Shown here piece after piece: positions 21,920-34,858 of a stretch of 64,000 nucleotides of DNA. The notes under the pieces were generated by a model. It saw only the letters and a program-made list of their open reading frames with translations. It did no database searches and was not told the DNA's origin. Made by a program: the position numbers and the translations under genes. Every line of letters starts with the position of its first letter. Position 1 is the first letter of the stretch. This DNA is from Xiphydria camelus (Eukaryota; Arthropoda; Insecta; Hymenoptera; Xiphydriidae), in the NCBI GenBank assembly GCA_963678675.1, contig OY783192.1, positions 36,363,250 to 36,427,249 of the forward strand, in the 5' to 3' direction.

Positions 21920-24900
21920 CTACACGAGATGAAAATTGTCGTTTCGCGCGGATTTCGGCTCGCGCGACGAGCACGGGGCGATCTCGAAGAGCGACGGATC
22001 CGTGTAAATCGGTTCGCTCGGATCGAAGCCGCCCCTTCCGTTCGACGACAGACCGATCCCTCTGTCCACGGCGGAAGTGGCGGAAGAGACGATGCGTTGG
22101 TTGAGCACGTGACTGAGCGATCTCGAAATCGAGCTGCCGGAAGAAACGACTCATCAACTCGCTGTTGAGGGTGCCGAAGAGGGAGCGCGTTTTTGAATTG
22201 TCCCTTTTTCAAATACTCACGTGGACTGAAACGGCTTCTGCAGCCCCGAGCGGAGAAACGAGAAGTTGTTCTGCACTCGGGTGCTGTAGGCGTCTTCCGG
22301 GTTGCTGCTGCGGTGCGACGACTTATCCGCGCTTCGATTCTTCGTCAGCACGGAGTACGCGTACTTTCTGAAAGGATAACGCACGCGTGACACGCGGAAG
22401 AGGAGCGAATGAGCTTTCCTCGTAACGCGGGGGGGGGGGGGGGGTGCTTCACCTGTATACGAGCATCGAGAGGAGCACCACCGAGGCCAGGAGAACCACG
22501 AGCCCGACGACCGCCGTGACGAGGCCGTAATACTCGTTCGGAGTGATGCAAACGGTCTCCACGACCTTGACTCGCTTCTCGACGATGTTTTCCTCGATCA
22601 TGTCCATCCTCGAGTCGAAGACCTGAAAGCGCGTTGAAAGTCTCGCGAGTGGCTCGAGATTCTGCGCAATTTCATCGGAAGGCAATTTCATCGCACGACG
22701 ATTACCTCGATCATTTCCCTGACGTGCTCCTCTTCCTCCTCTTCTTCTTCCTCTTCGTCGTTAGCGGCGTCGCTACTCGTGCCGTTCGACGCGGTCGCCG
22801 GAAGCGTGTCGTTGACACTCGTCTCTCCCTCGTCGGACAGCGTCTCGTTTCCGACGTCCCTTCGTCTTCTGCCGAAGGACGGTTCGCTCCTTCCGGTACC
22901 GCCGGAACAGTACGCCGGCTGACATCCGTCGCGACACGTTCGCACGGTAGCCTCGAAGACCAGGAAGTTCGACTCGGGGATCTTGAAGGCGTTGAAACGC
23001 GCCTCGAGACTGTCGCCCTCGCGCAGACGATCCAACCCGGGGAAGACGTAATTGTCGACGGGGCAGCTGAAAGGTCGAATCACGTCGCGATGCAGAGGAC
23101 GCATTTGCGAGAAATGATGCGACACGTTGTCTCGATTCTTACCCGTATCTGTCGATGAGCTGGACGCTCCTTCCGGAGTACGGATCCCTGGCGATGACGT
23201 TGGTGGCGAAAATGTCCGTCACGTAATTATACCTGCGAAGAAATAAGCATGTATCGAGTTCATCGATGTCCCTTCGAGCTTTTTTTCAAGAGGGATGAAA
23301 CGTTCATAATGCCGAATCGAAAAAATTACCCGTCTTGAGCTTGCAATCTGAAGGTCAGAGGATCTCCAACGGCTATAGTCGTGGTGGGTCTTCCTTGGTA
23401 GAGGATCAGCAAACGCACTCGCGAGCTCAGGGTGTTTTCGGCCGGGAGGTATTCGATGGGTATCGGCGAACCGGATCTGTGAAACGCATTGATAGAATGA
23501 AAAAAAGGATCTCGTCGTTCGATTCTGCAGTGGTCCTCCGGAAGAAAGCTTTCGCGTCCCGTGGGATTGGCGCGTCGATGAGAAAATGAAAAAAAAAAAG
23601 AAGCAAGGAAACGCAAACAGTAACGACCTTGCGTACCCGGCGCCGATGTAGCCGGAAGTGACGACAGCTTCGCCTGGGCCTCGAAATAGACAGGTCAGAT
23701 TGAACCGCTTATCCCTGCCGGTCTGAACGTAATCCGAGAATTGAACGACCACTATGTTGGTCATGGTGTCGCCGTACTGAAAATAGAAATATTACGATCG
23801 GTCGAAGCGACGTGCCGGGTCTACGAATCGACGAAATGTCGTTGTCGAACTCACGCGCTGAGTTCCGCATTCGGGATAGCCACCGGCTCCGCTGATCTGG
23901 AGAACGTTCACGGTCCCGCCGTTCCCCCTGAAGAAGCAACGGTCGTAGTAGCCGTACGTGTATATCCTTCCGATGAATCCTTCGGGCGTTCGCAGGGTGA
24001 ACTCCATGCCGTCTTCGCTGCACACCTGACTCACTGAAATTCAACGACGCCGACGAAAAGATCAGTCTTGCCGTCACGATTCGACACTCATTCGTATTGG
24101 AGAGAAGAAGTTTAGTCGAATACGAAACTGATAGAAAAATTTATTTGAGACGAATAGGAATTTATTCACGTTGAACACAAAGGTCGATTCGAATTTACTA
24201 AATGTTTTGCATTTTTTTTAAATTCAGAACATTTATTCAATTCAAACAGACTTTTGTGTTCGACGTGAATCAATTCCAATTCACCTATGGAGAAAATGAA
24301 TTCTTTGGATCTATTAAAAATTAGTTGCCGGGTCGCAAATAATTATTTATTTATATCGATTTGATCTTTTTCCGTATTAATTTGATATATTTCTTCCTTG
24401 CAATCACATGCTATCTCACATGATTGCAAGGAAGAGATATCTAAATAATTGATGTATTGAAAAATTTGATTGATATAAGTAAGAAATTATTTCTGACCCC
24501 GCAAGTAATTTTCAGTAGATCCAACTAATTCTTCTTTTCTGTGCTTCAAATACATTTTTCCATCGCGGGTCCGCATTCAACTGGACCTTTTCCCTGGGTG
24601 CAATATCACGGTACTCACCGTCCAGGCATTCCCCGTCGGACCCCTGTCTGCCGTTGTTCCGCTCATAAAAATCGTAATCGGTGGTGGTGTCGTAGTAAAT
24701 CGGGTTCCCCATGTCCATGTCCCGAGAATCTCTGTCGCTGAGCTCGCAGTTATCGCGTTCCGCGCCGTAAGGCGCGGCGTAGGGTCTGTAGTTGAAGGAC
24801 CTGCAGACGAAGTCTCTCGCGTCGGCGCACTCTCTCTCGCACATGCCCAAGGACGAGGCGGTGGTGTATCGGCGAACGAAGGGCTTTCGCACCCTGGTGC

Positions 24901-27900
24901 GCTGTCCCACTTGTCGAAAGTTCTCCTGTTCGTCGCAGCGGGACAGCAGGGGTGGCCGGCCGATTATGGGACCGCCGCCGATGCCGAACGGCTTCGAGTG
25001 GTAGACGCCGCCCTCGCCTATGTAACCACCACCTATGATCCCGTTGTCCCCGTATCCTCCGCCGAAATCGCCCGACAGCGGCCTGGAGGAACCGTAATGA
25101 CCGCCACCACTGCCACCGAAATGACCACCACCACCACCACCACTGCCACCGTAATGACCGCCGCCACTGCCGCCGAAGTAGGAGTGGTCACCGTAGCCCT
25201 TCGTCCCTCGGATGTCGTCGAATCCACTGGGATACGGCCCGTTCGAAAAGGACCCCGGATATCTGTGAGACAAACACGAATAGCGAAGCGCTTTCCCTTT
25301 CATTCGACACGAGAGTCGAATCGTTTGCTCACCGATCACGGGGGACGTGCGGATCTCGATCGGGATACCGATCTCCGATGGGTGGCAGGGCGTTACCTCC
25401 GATGGGATAACGGTCCAGAGGATCTTCCGGAACGGGATAACGATCCACGCCGGGATATCGATCGGGATAGGGATAGCGATCGTGCGAGACGGGATACCGA
25501 TCGCCCGGGCCCGTCGGGTAGTGATTATGCACGGGTGGATATCTCTCCGGCCCCGTCAGCGGACCCACTGGATACCCTTCGTTGATGAAGGGTCGATGCT
25601 CTCCTCGGATAGGATACCGATCGTCGCCGATCGGATAGTGGCCTCCGAAGCGATCCGGGTAGCGATCCGGGTAGCGATCCGGGAAACGATCGGGGAAACG
25701 ATCTGGTCCAGTGGGATAACGATCGTCGCCAATGGGAAACCGGTCGTCTGGAAACCTGTCTCCCGGCGGTCCGTACCGATCCGGAAATCGATCGCCTTTG
25801 TTAATTCCATTGTAGCCCTTGTCGTAGTCGATCGGATAACCTGAAATAATTTTCTTTGAGTGTGTTTTTTCATCATCAAAATCAATCCAACGAAATGATG
25901 CCAAAGAGCCGGGGCTAGTAGTGGCCAGTAGTTATGATCCGTGATAGGTCAACCACTTTACCGGGAACAGTGCACGACGATGAACATATGACTGAGTTAC
26001 TTTCTGCTTTAACTTGATTTTGGTTTCCTTACAATCCTTTTTTATCGCGGATTCAAGATATTGAGAAAAAATTATCTACCCCGTGTTTTTTCATTTTTCA
26101 TTCTCGGCCTTATCAGAGCTGGAAAACGACATCTACTAATTCAGCTTATCTCTCTTCCGCTCACTTCTCGGCACGAGTACGCCTCTCTTGCGTTTCGATG
26201 ACGTCACAACATAGTTAAGAGAAATTCACTTACAACTCAGCGAATGACTATTTTTCCGAACATAAATCACGTATACAGATAACAAATTGAATTTAAAAAT
26301 ATGAATATTTTTTTTTACGAGAAGACCGAATCAGAGCAAAACTTCGACATTATTTGAAAAACTGGATCGAAAAAAGTATCTAGTCCAACCTGGCCTTCCG
26401 AGAGACGGTCTTCCATAATTCCCAGTATCCTGTCCCAGTGGATCCGTCCCCGGTTTATATCCCGGACCATCGCGATCTCCGTCCAAGTATTGATCTAAGG
26501 AAAAACCGAAAAATTCTTTCACCCTCCCCTTCGACCACTCTATGTACGCGACTCGACTCTTCGTCTCGTACTCACGCATCAAATTTTCATAGTAATCGTA
26601 ATGAGCGTCGTAAGTGAGCCCGTGGCCGTCCCGTTGATTGTATCTGCTGAGTCGGCACGTGTGAAAGTGCTCCGAGTACACTGCGCTTCTGCACTGGAAG
26701 CTCGTCTGCCGGAGACACTCGTCCAGACACTCGCTGAGGCTCCTTCCGGTTATTTCCGAGTGAAATTCGCCGGTGAGACGCGAATTTCGATACCGCTGGA
26801 ACGCGGTGTCCGGGCGACGTCCGTCCGCGAAGAGGTGGGACGTCACGCTGTTGTCCGGATACTCGGATCCGCGAGCTGAAATCGGACGATCGTTATCGGC
26901 GATCGCCGACGAGACGAAGTTCCACGGCGCGAAGGCAAGGGAACCGCGATGAACTCACGATTGTCCAGGCAGACCAGATCGTAGAAGTGGTGACTCGCGC
27001 TGCTGCTGAAGCCTATGTCGTCCTTCTGCGAGACCGAGTCCTCCTCCGATATAACGCACTGCCTGGTCTGTTCGTCGAACTCCACGCTTCTGCAAAAGTA
27101 CTTCTCGGCTCTCAGGCAGAGAGCTTGACACTCGTCCAAGGTCAGATTCGTGTAGATGTCGACCTCGAAGGGACCTCGCAGACGCTTGTTCTCCTCCTTG
27201 ACGAAGACGGCGAGGCCGTCGCAGCGACGTTCGGCTGGAAAGTTCGCATCGAGAATTCTCAACGATTTTACGAAGCCTAGCGAGGGTGAAAAATCGAAGC
27301 GCGTCTTTTCGAGTTCTTCGGAACCGAAGCGCCTCGCCCGATCCGTAGCCGTGAAAATCGGCAAAGATCGTCGACGACGAGAGAAAAAATCGGATCTACG
27401 GACCACATTTCTTCGGTTCTCGGAATCACTCGCGTCGATCGCTCCGAGATCGTAGCGTTCGATCGTTACCATTGAGACAAGTGTTCTCCAAATAATCGGA
27501 ATTGGGATCGTCCTCCAGCAGTTCCGGATGGGTCCGCCTGGTGAAACGGCTGAGGGAGCAGCTCCTCAGGGCGGCGTCGTACGTCGCCGATCGGCAAACG
27601 AAGCTGAACTCGTCCAGGCACCTGTTCTCGCAGTCGGTCCTATTCGAGGCGCTGACCTCCTTGAGATCGGTCATCGGCAGTTTGAGCTTCTTCCGCGGGT
27701 GCCTCTCGAACACGTAGCGGCGATTCGGACACTCTCGTTCTATCCGATTGGCTGTGACGATCGACGAGAAAATTACACCCGATTCCTTATCCCGTGCCTC
27801 GAAGAAAATGCGAAAGCCGCGACTCACAGGAGAGGCATACTTCGGTGAAGTGAACGCTATTGGGGACCAGCATCAGGTTGCCGATTCCTTCCGGCTGGGC

Positions 27901-29027
27901 TTGCTCCCTCGTCAGGTAGCAGATGCTCTCCTCGTACTCGGCAGCCGCGCTGAACGAAGCGATCCTGCTACCCGGTTGGAAGTCGAAACTCGTGCACGCC
28001 CGGACCAAATTATTCGTGGCGGTTCTATCGCGCAGGCAGAGTTCCTGACATTTTTCTAATACCCTAAATGGCGGCGCCGAGTCTCTCACCACTTCGTCGT
28101 CGAATCCCTGCAGCTGCTGGTCGGGCAGCCTCTCGTAGACGACTCTACCTGAGCCTCCGTTGCACGTTGTCTGGGCTGAGAGGGTGAGACGGGTCGATGT
28201 AAGTCGCGCGTGCGAACGGACGAAGGACTCGCATCGTGAACGCTCTAGCGTACGGAGAAGAGTTTGCGACGTATCTGAAGTCCCGAACGTTTATTTGAAC
28301 GTTGAAATTTCGTCTTTAAGAGATTATGACCAGTGTTGAGTTTATTGATTACCTATTAGAACTGAAGAGACATTTTTGCGAACTGGGCGACTATCGGAAA
28401 TAAAGTTATGGATAAACCGAACAATGGCCATGGTCTTTTAAAAAGTCGACATTTTTCCATGTGGCAAAATTGAATTACTGCGTAAATTCGTTAATATTTG
28501 CCATAAGTATAGCAAGTGTAACAATATTTATGGTAGATATCGACGTATTTTATATGGTACTGAACGTCATGCACCGCAATAATTCAGTCTCACCACATGG
28601 ATTGTGGGAGTGGTTACCACAAACTTTTCTCCGTGCGATTTTCGTCGTTGCGCAAAATCAGGGCTACTTTCACCGTGGGGAGATATCAATGAAAATTGTT
28701 CGCGAGCCGACAATGCGCGAATCGTATTCGTTATTTCGCAATCTCGCGACCCGATTTCGCCGCGCACATCCTTTCGTCTCTTTTCACCGTCCGGCGCGAC
28801 CGGAAGATGACCTCATCGGATTTCGATGATCTCAATCGCGAACCGTCTGGCGCATATTTCTTTTTGTTTTTCGTCCACGTAATTCGAGATGGCGAATTCG
28901 TATTTCTCTTCGCGACGAGGCGATCCTTCGTTCGAGAAAGGCGCAACTTACCATTGGCGAGCATCTTGAGAACCGTGAGGACAGTGATAGCTTGAACCAT
29001 ACTGAACATGTCATGGATCCTTATCAT
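21920..29027 (-). CDS. nompA: nompA-like PAN/ZP-domain transmembrane protein
   Basis: Sixteen exons join in phase to 1328 residues: 28952-29027, 27828-28175, 27470-27751, 26959-27234, 26576-26875, 26390-26494, 25333-25840, 24619-25262, 23855-24033, 23637-23776, 23330-23476, 23143-23232, 22706-23066, 22453-22622, 22221-22367, 21920-22133. Order: signal peptide (residues 1-26); four PAN modules with spaced cysteines such as CxxxC..FxCRS (about 27-427), one per exon; a short linker; an exon of about 170 residues with fifteen DR[YF]P motifs; a Gly/His-rich stretch; a fifth PAN (to about 846); a ZP domain (about 847-1085, with CxFRGNGG, YxECGTQR, DKRFNLTC); a furin-type RRRR near 1100; acidic juxtamembrane region; one transmembrane segment (GLVTAVVGLVVLLASVVLLS); a short cytoplasmic tail ending NDNFHLV. 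Five PAN plus ZP is the architecture I recall for Drosophila NompA, which links sensory cilia to cuticle in mechanosensory organs. Other PAN-ZP genes such as trynity are the alternative. Introns hold several MITEs. Confidence 0.85.
22429..22444. repeat. 16-base G run (C run on the nompA sense strand)
   Basis: A G homopolymer of 16. On the sense strand of nompA it is a C tract starting nine bases after the exon/intron border at 22453. Confidence 0.95.
24110..24601. mobile_element. Composite MITE: family I with family A nested, locus 1
   Basis: The family I left part (24110-24289) reads GTCGAATACGAAACTGATAG... through TTATTCACGTTGAACACAAA. Family A (about 24290-24541, ends AGAAAATGAATTCTTTGG and TAATTCTTCTTTTCTGTG) follows. 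The remaining I end (24542-24601) closes with CTGGACCTTTTCCCTGGGTG. It lies in the nompA intron 24034-24618, 17 bp from the splice donor of the PAN5 exon. The same arrangement occurs at 35966-36663. Confidence 0.75.
26075..26225 (-). repeat. Dispersed repeat family G, copy 1
   Basis: In reverse orientation this segment matches about 62745-62955: TGACGTCATCGAAACGC, ATGTCGTTTTCCAGCTC and GATAAGGCCGA.AATGAAAAATGAAAAACACGG are shared with small indels. It lies in the nompA intron 25841-26389. Ends not defined; origin unknown. Confidence 0.65.
28274..28458. mobile_element. MITE family F, copy 1
   Basis: It reads CTGAAGTCCCGAACGTTTATTTGAACG ... CTTTAAGAGATTATGACC ... TTTTTGCGAACTGGGCGA ... GGTCTTTTAAAAAGTCGAC, matching 60479-60702 and the split copy at 62572-63107. 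It lies in the first nompA intron. Confidence 0.65.
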
Positions 29028-29108
29028 TTTGAAGGCTATACAAGATCAAGTGGTCATGTCACTTGCGAAGACGGGCTGAAAGCAGAAGGCGAAAATTTTC
29101 TGCGTTAG

Positions 29109-29408
29109 ACGTGGAAAAAAATGATTTTGCAGTTTTAACAAAACCAGGTTTAGTCGAGAGCTTCTCGCCATCGTGACAAAAATATTATCTGCAGCGGCAA
29201 AAGATATGTACAATAATAGTCAAAATATTTGCTGGGATGGTAAATATTTGTACCAGCAAAAATTTCACTCCGACTGCAGTTACATTTGCTATTATCGAAC
29301 GTATCTTTTGCTGCCACAGATAATATTTCCGTCATGATAGCAAAACATTCCCAGCAAATTTTGCGAAACTTAAAAAATAATTTCTTTCCCGCACTCGAGC
29401 CTGGTTCA
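29109..29408. mobile_element. Palindromic element K
   Basis: A segment at about 29171-29220 (ATCGTGACAAAAATATTATC through TGTACAATAATAG) is the imperfect inverse of 29290-29340 (about 41 of 50 bases). Outer CCAGG and GCAAAA motifs are also mirrored. No coding capacity. Confidence 0.5.
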
Positions 29409-30120
29409 CATGAAAAATTTGGTCAATTTGCAACGAACCGTCGACGTATCCATATTTACGCCCCTCCTCCGTCTTGAGTCAACGGAAATCGGTTATCGGA
29501 ACTCGCGATGATCGCGTCACCGAATCAACTATCGCGCGAGAGTTTGACGAACGCCAGATTTAATTCGCGCACCCCGGCTGCGAGTCACGGTACAACTGTA
29601 CGTTGATTTCTGACCGAGCACAATAAAGCTGTGCCCCGCGAGGTGGGGTCTCCCCGTACGTGCCGATCGTCCCCATCCATAGGTCGACGCTGACCCTTTC
29701 GCGGATAATCGAGCAAAGACCCCACGCACCCTCCTTTCATTCAGCGATACACGCTATTTCGCTTGCTTTTCTCGATCATCCCCTCGTCCTACGTACGAGT
29801 CGCTTTGCGGGGGAGGGAACAGAGAAATCGGAAAGGCCTCGAAATACCCCCCACCGGCACATCGTGCGATAAAATTATTCGTCGTAATGACCGTGCTCGA
29901 TATGGAGACGCGGCTGGAAGTTGGAACCACGCTCCGTTGCCTTCGGCGGAGCTCGGTGTGTCGGTTCTTTGATTCCCGCGGGTGTGTGGAGGTTCGCACG
30001 CGTGTACGTAGAGGCGTAGCTCGATGGAAACGTCAGGGGCGAGTGCTCGTTAGGAATGTCGCGATTCCCGTGGCCGCGCGCGTGTGGGTGGCCTGATTAT
30101 GGGGCCATAGCCCTTTTTGA

Positions 30121-30122
30121 TC

Positions 30123-30153
<31 letters not shown>

Positions 30154-30154
30154 A
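30121..30154. repeat. (CT)n microsatellite
   Basis: An uninterrupted CT run followed by a GCGCACGCGCG tract. Confidence 0.95.
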
Positions 30155-32889
30155 GAGCGCACGCGCGCGGGGGGTTAATCGGCGGAATTATTTTCCCGAA
30201 GGGGCGAGATACCCCGCGAGCATCGGCGAGCCGGTACCGCGTACGCTTCCCACGCGTTGCGCGCGAACGGGCATTTAAGGTTTCTCGAGCGGTACATGGG
30301 CCTTTTCCCTGCTAAAAGTTAGTCCACCGAAGTACAGTAACACTCTAAAGTGTGTTCTTCGTGCGATGTGGCGACCACGTTTGACGTACAGCAGTACTTG
30401 TGCGTATCTGTGAGTTCAAAAATGGAGCCCAAAACATCTGGTCATGTTGCGACGTCGTGCAACGTTGCCACATTGATTTATCAAAGGTCAAATTTATAAA
30501 GAACGATTAATAAAAAAAATAACAGGCTTCTCAATGAACGTGAAAATTGGTACAGATGATTTTAGTTCATTAAGCTTGCTGTTCGAAAAATTTCAGAATT
30601 TTTTCACTGTTTTTCTCAGAGATATCGCGGTTTGTCAGTTATAACCCATAAGGACACATGTTATTTCGTTATTCAAAAATCTTTGCAACGAGCTTCTTAA
30701 AAGACTTGAAAATTTAACTGAGTTTTTGTTTTACCTCAATCTACCGAATGCAATCATTTTCAAGCATTTCTCACTATTTTCAGTATAACGCTCGAGGAAC
30801 CTCAATTCGCACGCGCTCAAAGGGATTTTCGGAGTTGTTCGCCGACGCGTGTGTGCGAGAGCGGAGCGCGTAGGAGCGCTCCACGCGTCGCTGCGGGCCG
30901 CACGCACGACACGGGCGCGCATCTTCGACCGGAAACGGATGGGGATTGTTGCGCTGGATGGTAATGTTAACCGGACGGTCACACGCGACGAATACCACTT
31001 GACGCGTTATAATAGCCGCGCGGAGAACTGCACCTTTCATGCGGACGGTGTCGATCGAGAGAGCCCGTCATTGAAATTATTATACCGTGTCGCGTTACGA
31101 TCGTACGCTTCGTTCGATTAACTGAATATTCTCTGATCGGCGGAGGAACGTCGAAACGTACGAAATACACGCGATACCGATATTCGCGATATGCACGATA
31201 CGACGATAGAAAAATACAGAAACGATTACAACGCCCGAGATAAGTGCACACGCAGCAGTCACCCTCGACGAAGGGGTGCAACGCGACGGTCCTCTCCTCT
31301 TCCTCTTATCAACTTTCCGAAAAAAAAAAAAAAAAAAACGGACGGACGACAGACTGCGGCGAGACGAGACAAACGCGCACCCCTTGCCCCGGGGCAACGA
31401 AACGTCACCCGACGAAGAACCACAGAGCGAAGACGTCTTTCTTACATTGTTCAAAATGCTTCTCCGCGCGCGACGCGACGTCGTCCCGCGGACTCCTCGG
31501 CGTACGTGCGTGCGTCCGATCTGGACGCGGACGGCGATGAATCGCAGGGACGGCAGGCTCCGATCGGGCGGTGGGGTGTCGACGAGCCAGGGTGCCAAGA
31601 GAGGGCACGTCCTACGCGAATGGCACCTGTAATCGAACTGGCGCGTCGAAATCGGCGCGAACGTCAAAATAGCAGGATGCACGGGGGACCCGACGCGATT
31701 AGCGCGCGCGCGGCGGGTCACAGGGGGTACGTCCCGCGGGTAGACCAGGTGTAACGCGCGGTGGGGTCCCGCGCGCTCTCGCGTACGCGTCAGAGTCCAG
31801 TTGGCCTTGCGCGCGCCGGAAGTCGGCCCATTGTCCTCGGTTTCCGTGGGCATCCGGGAAAACGCATAGCGCCGCGCGATGACATCGACGCGGTGTCCCA
31901 TGCCGCGGCGGAACCATGGATTAGGGAGCGCAGACGCGACCGCGCGGGGTCAACGAGGGTCTCGCCGTCGTTGGTACCGCGGGACGGCGACGCGGTGATC
32001 CGAATTTGATTCTGGAACGCGCTCGGGGTGAGGAATGAGGAAGGGTGGTAATCGGGTGGGTTTCGACATCCCGTCGAAAGGACCACTTGAAACGGAACAG
32101 GAAGGTTCGGTATTTTTGAAATGTCCTTTGAAATGATAAATGTTGCGTTGGGAAACGCAACTGAGACGTTTAAAAAATTAAAAAAAAAAATTATTTTCGT
32201 CGAAAAACCTATTTGAAACGTAAGCGTTCGAGCTTAGAAATGACGTCAAACCAATGGGAAATCGTTCCGGCGGACCGTGCCCTAACTTTATTTGTTTATA
32301 ACTGTGAGTAGAATTGTTATTTTTCCAATTTTTTTTTGTTCATCGATTTCTGTACCTCTTAGTTTTCATTTCAACCTGAAATCATTTTTTCCTATTTTTT
32401 CCCGAACCCCCCTATTACACTCGGATGTCCTTGCAAGCTCTCGATTTATCGGTACGCGCCGCTTTTTTCGAAGGATCGCACAGCTCTGGTCCTCTCGATT
32501 CGCAAGCGTCGATCGCGACCATTCTGTACCTCGCTCGAACACAAAGCAGCATCCGATAGCGACGCGCGTAGCGAAACGAAAAAAAAAAGCACTTCCCAGA
32601 AAGCAAATTTTTCGCCCGTCCGTAACAAGTGGCAATGAAAATATGTTAAACAGCTGCCTCTTTCTGGAAGAGACACGAGGAGGGCTGCGCTAAACGCGCT
32701 TTCGGTTGTTGAACCGGAGAACAGGATTGTTCGTTATAACGGAACCGGTGTTCCATTCATCGATTAGGTACGTGTACGGATTTCTGGCGAAGGAGGCTTC
32801 TCGTGTATTTCGGGTTCAAATGAACCGTCATAGACGTCGTGTTTTATCGAAGAAACTCGAGACGGAAAAACGTCTCGGGTCGTGACACA

Positions 32890-33407
32890 GGGTTGCCACA
32901 GATCTGGAAATCCTGGGAAATTTGGAAGAGTCGGAGAATTATTTTGAGGGTATGGGGGGAGAAGCTGGAAAAGTCAGGAAATCTCAATAAAGTCTCTTTT
33001 TAAAAAGAGCATCGCGCTATTTATTCAACTGTCCATGTGGTATTGATTTTTTACAGATTATTCTTCAAGAATATTTAACCGATGTTTCATGACACAGCAT
33101 AAATATCCGTACAACTTTTGATGCTTTTGCAATATGAGCAATAATATAAGTTTAAACTTGGTTAAAATATGTGATTCGTATTTAATACCTTTTTCTTCTT
33201 TCTTCATGCACACGGCTAACACATTCTAGTAATTTATTAGACTTTGTACAGTTTTTGTCATATTCCAGACCATTGATGATTACCCCAGTTGTTCGTCTCG
33301 AGTGATTTTGCGAGTCAATTAAATGGTTTAGAATAGTGTGACTTTTGTTCCGGAAAACCTGGAAAAATCAGGAAACTTTGTTAAGTCAAAATTTGTGGCA
33401 ACTCTGC
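32890..33407. mobile_element. Element N with short inverted ends
   Basis: It begins GGGTTGCCACAGAT and ends AAAATTTGTGGCAACTCTG, inverse ends of about 11 bp. GGAAAAnTCAGGAAA motifs lie near both ends. The interior is AT-rich and non-coding. It looks like a small non-autonomous DNA transposon. Confidence 0.5.
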
Positions 33408-34852
33408 TATAAGACGCGGAAGGACGTAAGGAGGAAAAAAGGGGACGAGTGATTTTCCGGCAATGATCGTCGAAAGAAAAAATACAAGAAATGTGTAACG
33501 TCGTCGATTCATCGAATCGATAGCTGAACTTAGATTTATTTTCACGGGCTAACATAAATGTGTGACTTACGAGTGTAGGTACGCGTACTTTAGGCACATC
33601 GAGGCCTCGTATAGTGAAATTTCTCGCCCTCTGATATCTCGCATCTAAACGGTCTAATTTTCGCGTCGCGCGCGAACGTGCCTGAAAAGCGACGCGACGT
33701 ATCGACGGACCTTACGAATCTAGAGTGAACTTATACGGATCTAACGTAATCTTGCAAGCGCACTTGGAATGAATCGCCACGCTGCGATATTCGGTGGCGA
33801 ATCTCGCGTCGAATCGAAACTCGTGCATTTTCAAATGTCTTTCTTTCATCCGACAGCCACGCCTTCGTCGAGCTACTCGCGCGCGCCTAATTTTGACACT
33901 TCCCGCGATACGAGGGTGCATCTTGGATATCGGGGTGGCGAGGGAACGTACCGAATATTTTGATTTCACATTCAATCAACAACGTCAAAAAGACCGGTCG
34001 AAAAATAAACGCGACGTCGATATAAACATTTTCGATTCGATAAAAGACGCGATGGGAGGGGGGGCAGATAGATCGAGATGAACGTTCGTCGTATAGATCC
34101 GCGTTTGGCTTAACAGGGTGGCGCGTCTACCGACTCTCGTTTAATCGAAAAACTCGTTATTTAAGCTATACTTTACATCTTTAGTCAACACTTATCCCTA
34201 GTTGATTTGACCAACGCTTATTCCTAAAGTAATATTGCATATTACCATTGGTATACAGTGTGTAGCGTATGTTCGCGCGCGTACCCTCGCGATGAAAAAA
34301 AAAAAATATTCAATCGCCGGGGAAGGAATCGCGCCAAATCGAAAGTACAGCGGCGTCGTGAGTTTCTCGAAGGCTTCATCGCGCGAAGGAATTTTAGCGA
34401 CGATTTTCGAGAAATAAACGGATAAGGGGTACGGCCGTATCGATTGCCAGCGCGAACACGTGCCACACTCTACACATTGAGCGGAAAGCTGGCGCTAATT
34501 GTTAACATTATTAACGTTTGGGGCATCAGCCGAAGCGGAGAAACGAGGAATCGAATCGCGAATTTTCGTACGTACGCCGCGTGCGAGGACGCGAATAAAA
34601 GATATTCTCATTGCATTCCTCGAGCGCTTCGAAGATTGTCGTAAACATCGATAGACTAGAAAATTCAGCTCGGCTGATTTTTTTTTTACGTATATTCAAG
34701 GCGACGACACTTCTCGTCTTTCGGCGGACGTTGCATTTCGAGGGGAGGGGAACGATCGAACGGATCAAGAACGAGTTCCACCCGTCGAATGAGAAGCGCC
34801 CTCGCCTCAGATTTCTGAAAAATATCTCCCGCTCTCTTCTCTCGCGTAACTT

Positions 34853-34858
34853 TTTATT
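34853..34858 (-). terminator. Candidate poly(A) signal of Shab
   Basis: AATAAA on the minus strand about 775 nt downstream of the Shab stop at 35632. I see no nearer canonical signal, but did not test alternatives. Confidence 0.35.

Noticed and set aside
24911..25585. Long plus-strand open frame (224 codons)
   Set aside because: It is the complement of the Gly-rich and DR[YF]P-rich nompA exons; repetitive codons leave all frames open.
31095..31901. 268-codon minus-strand open frame
   Set aside because: Arg/Ser-rich, with a long poly(A)/Lys-Phe artefact from the A run near 31321; frames open on both strands.
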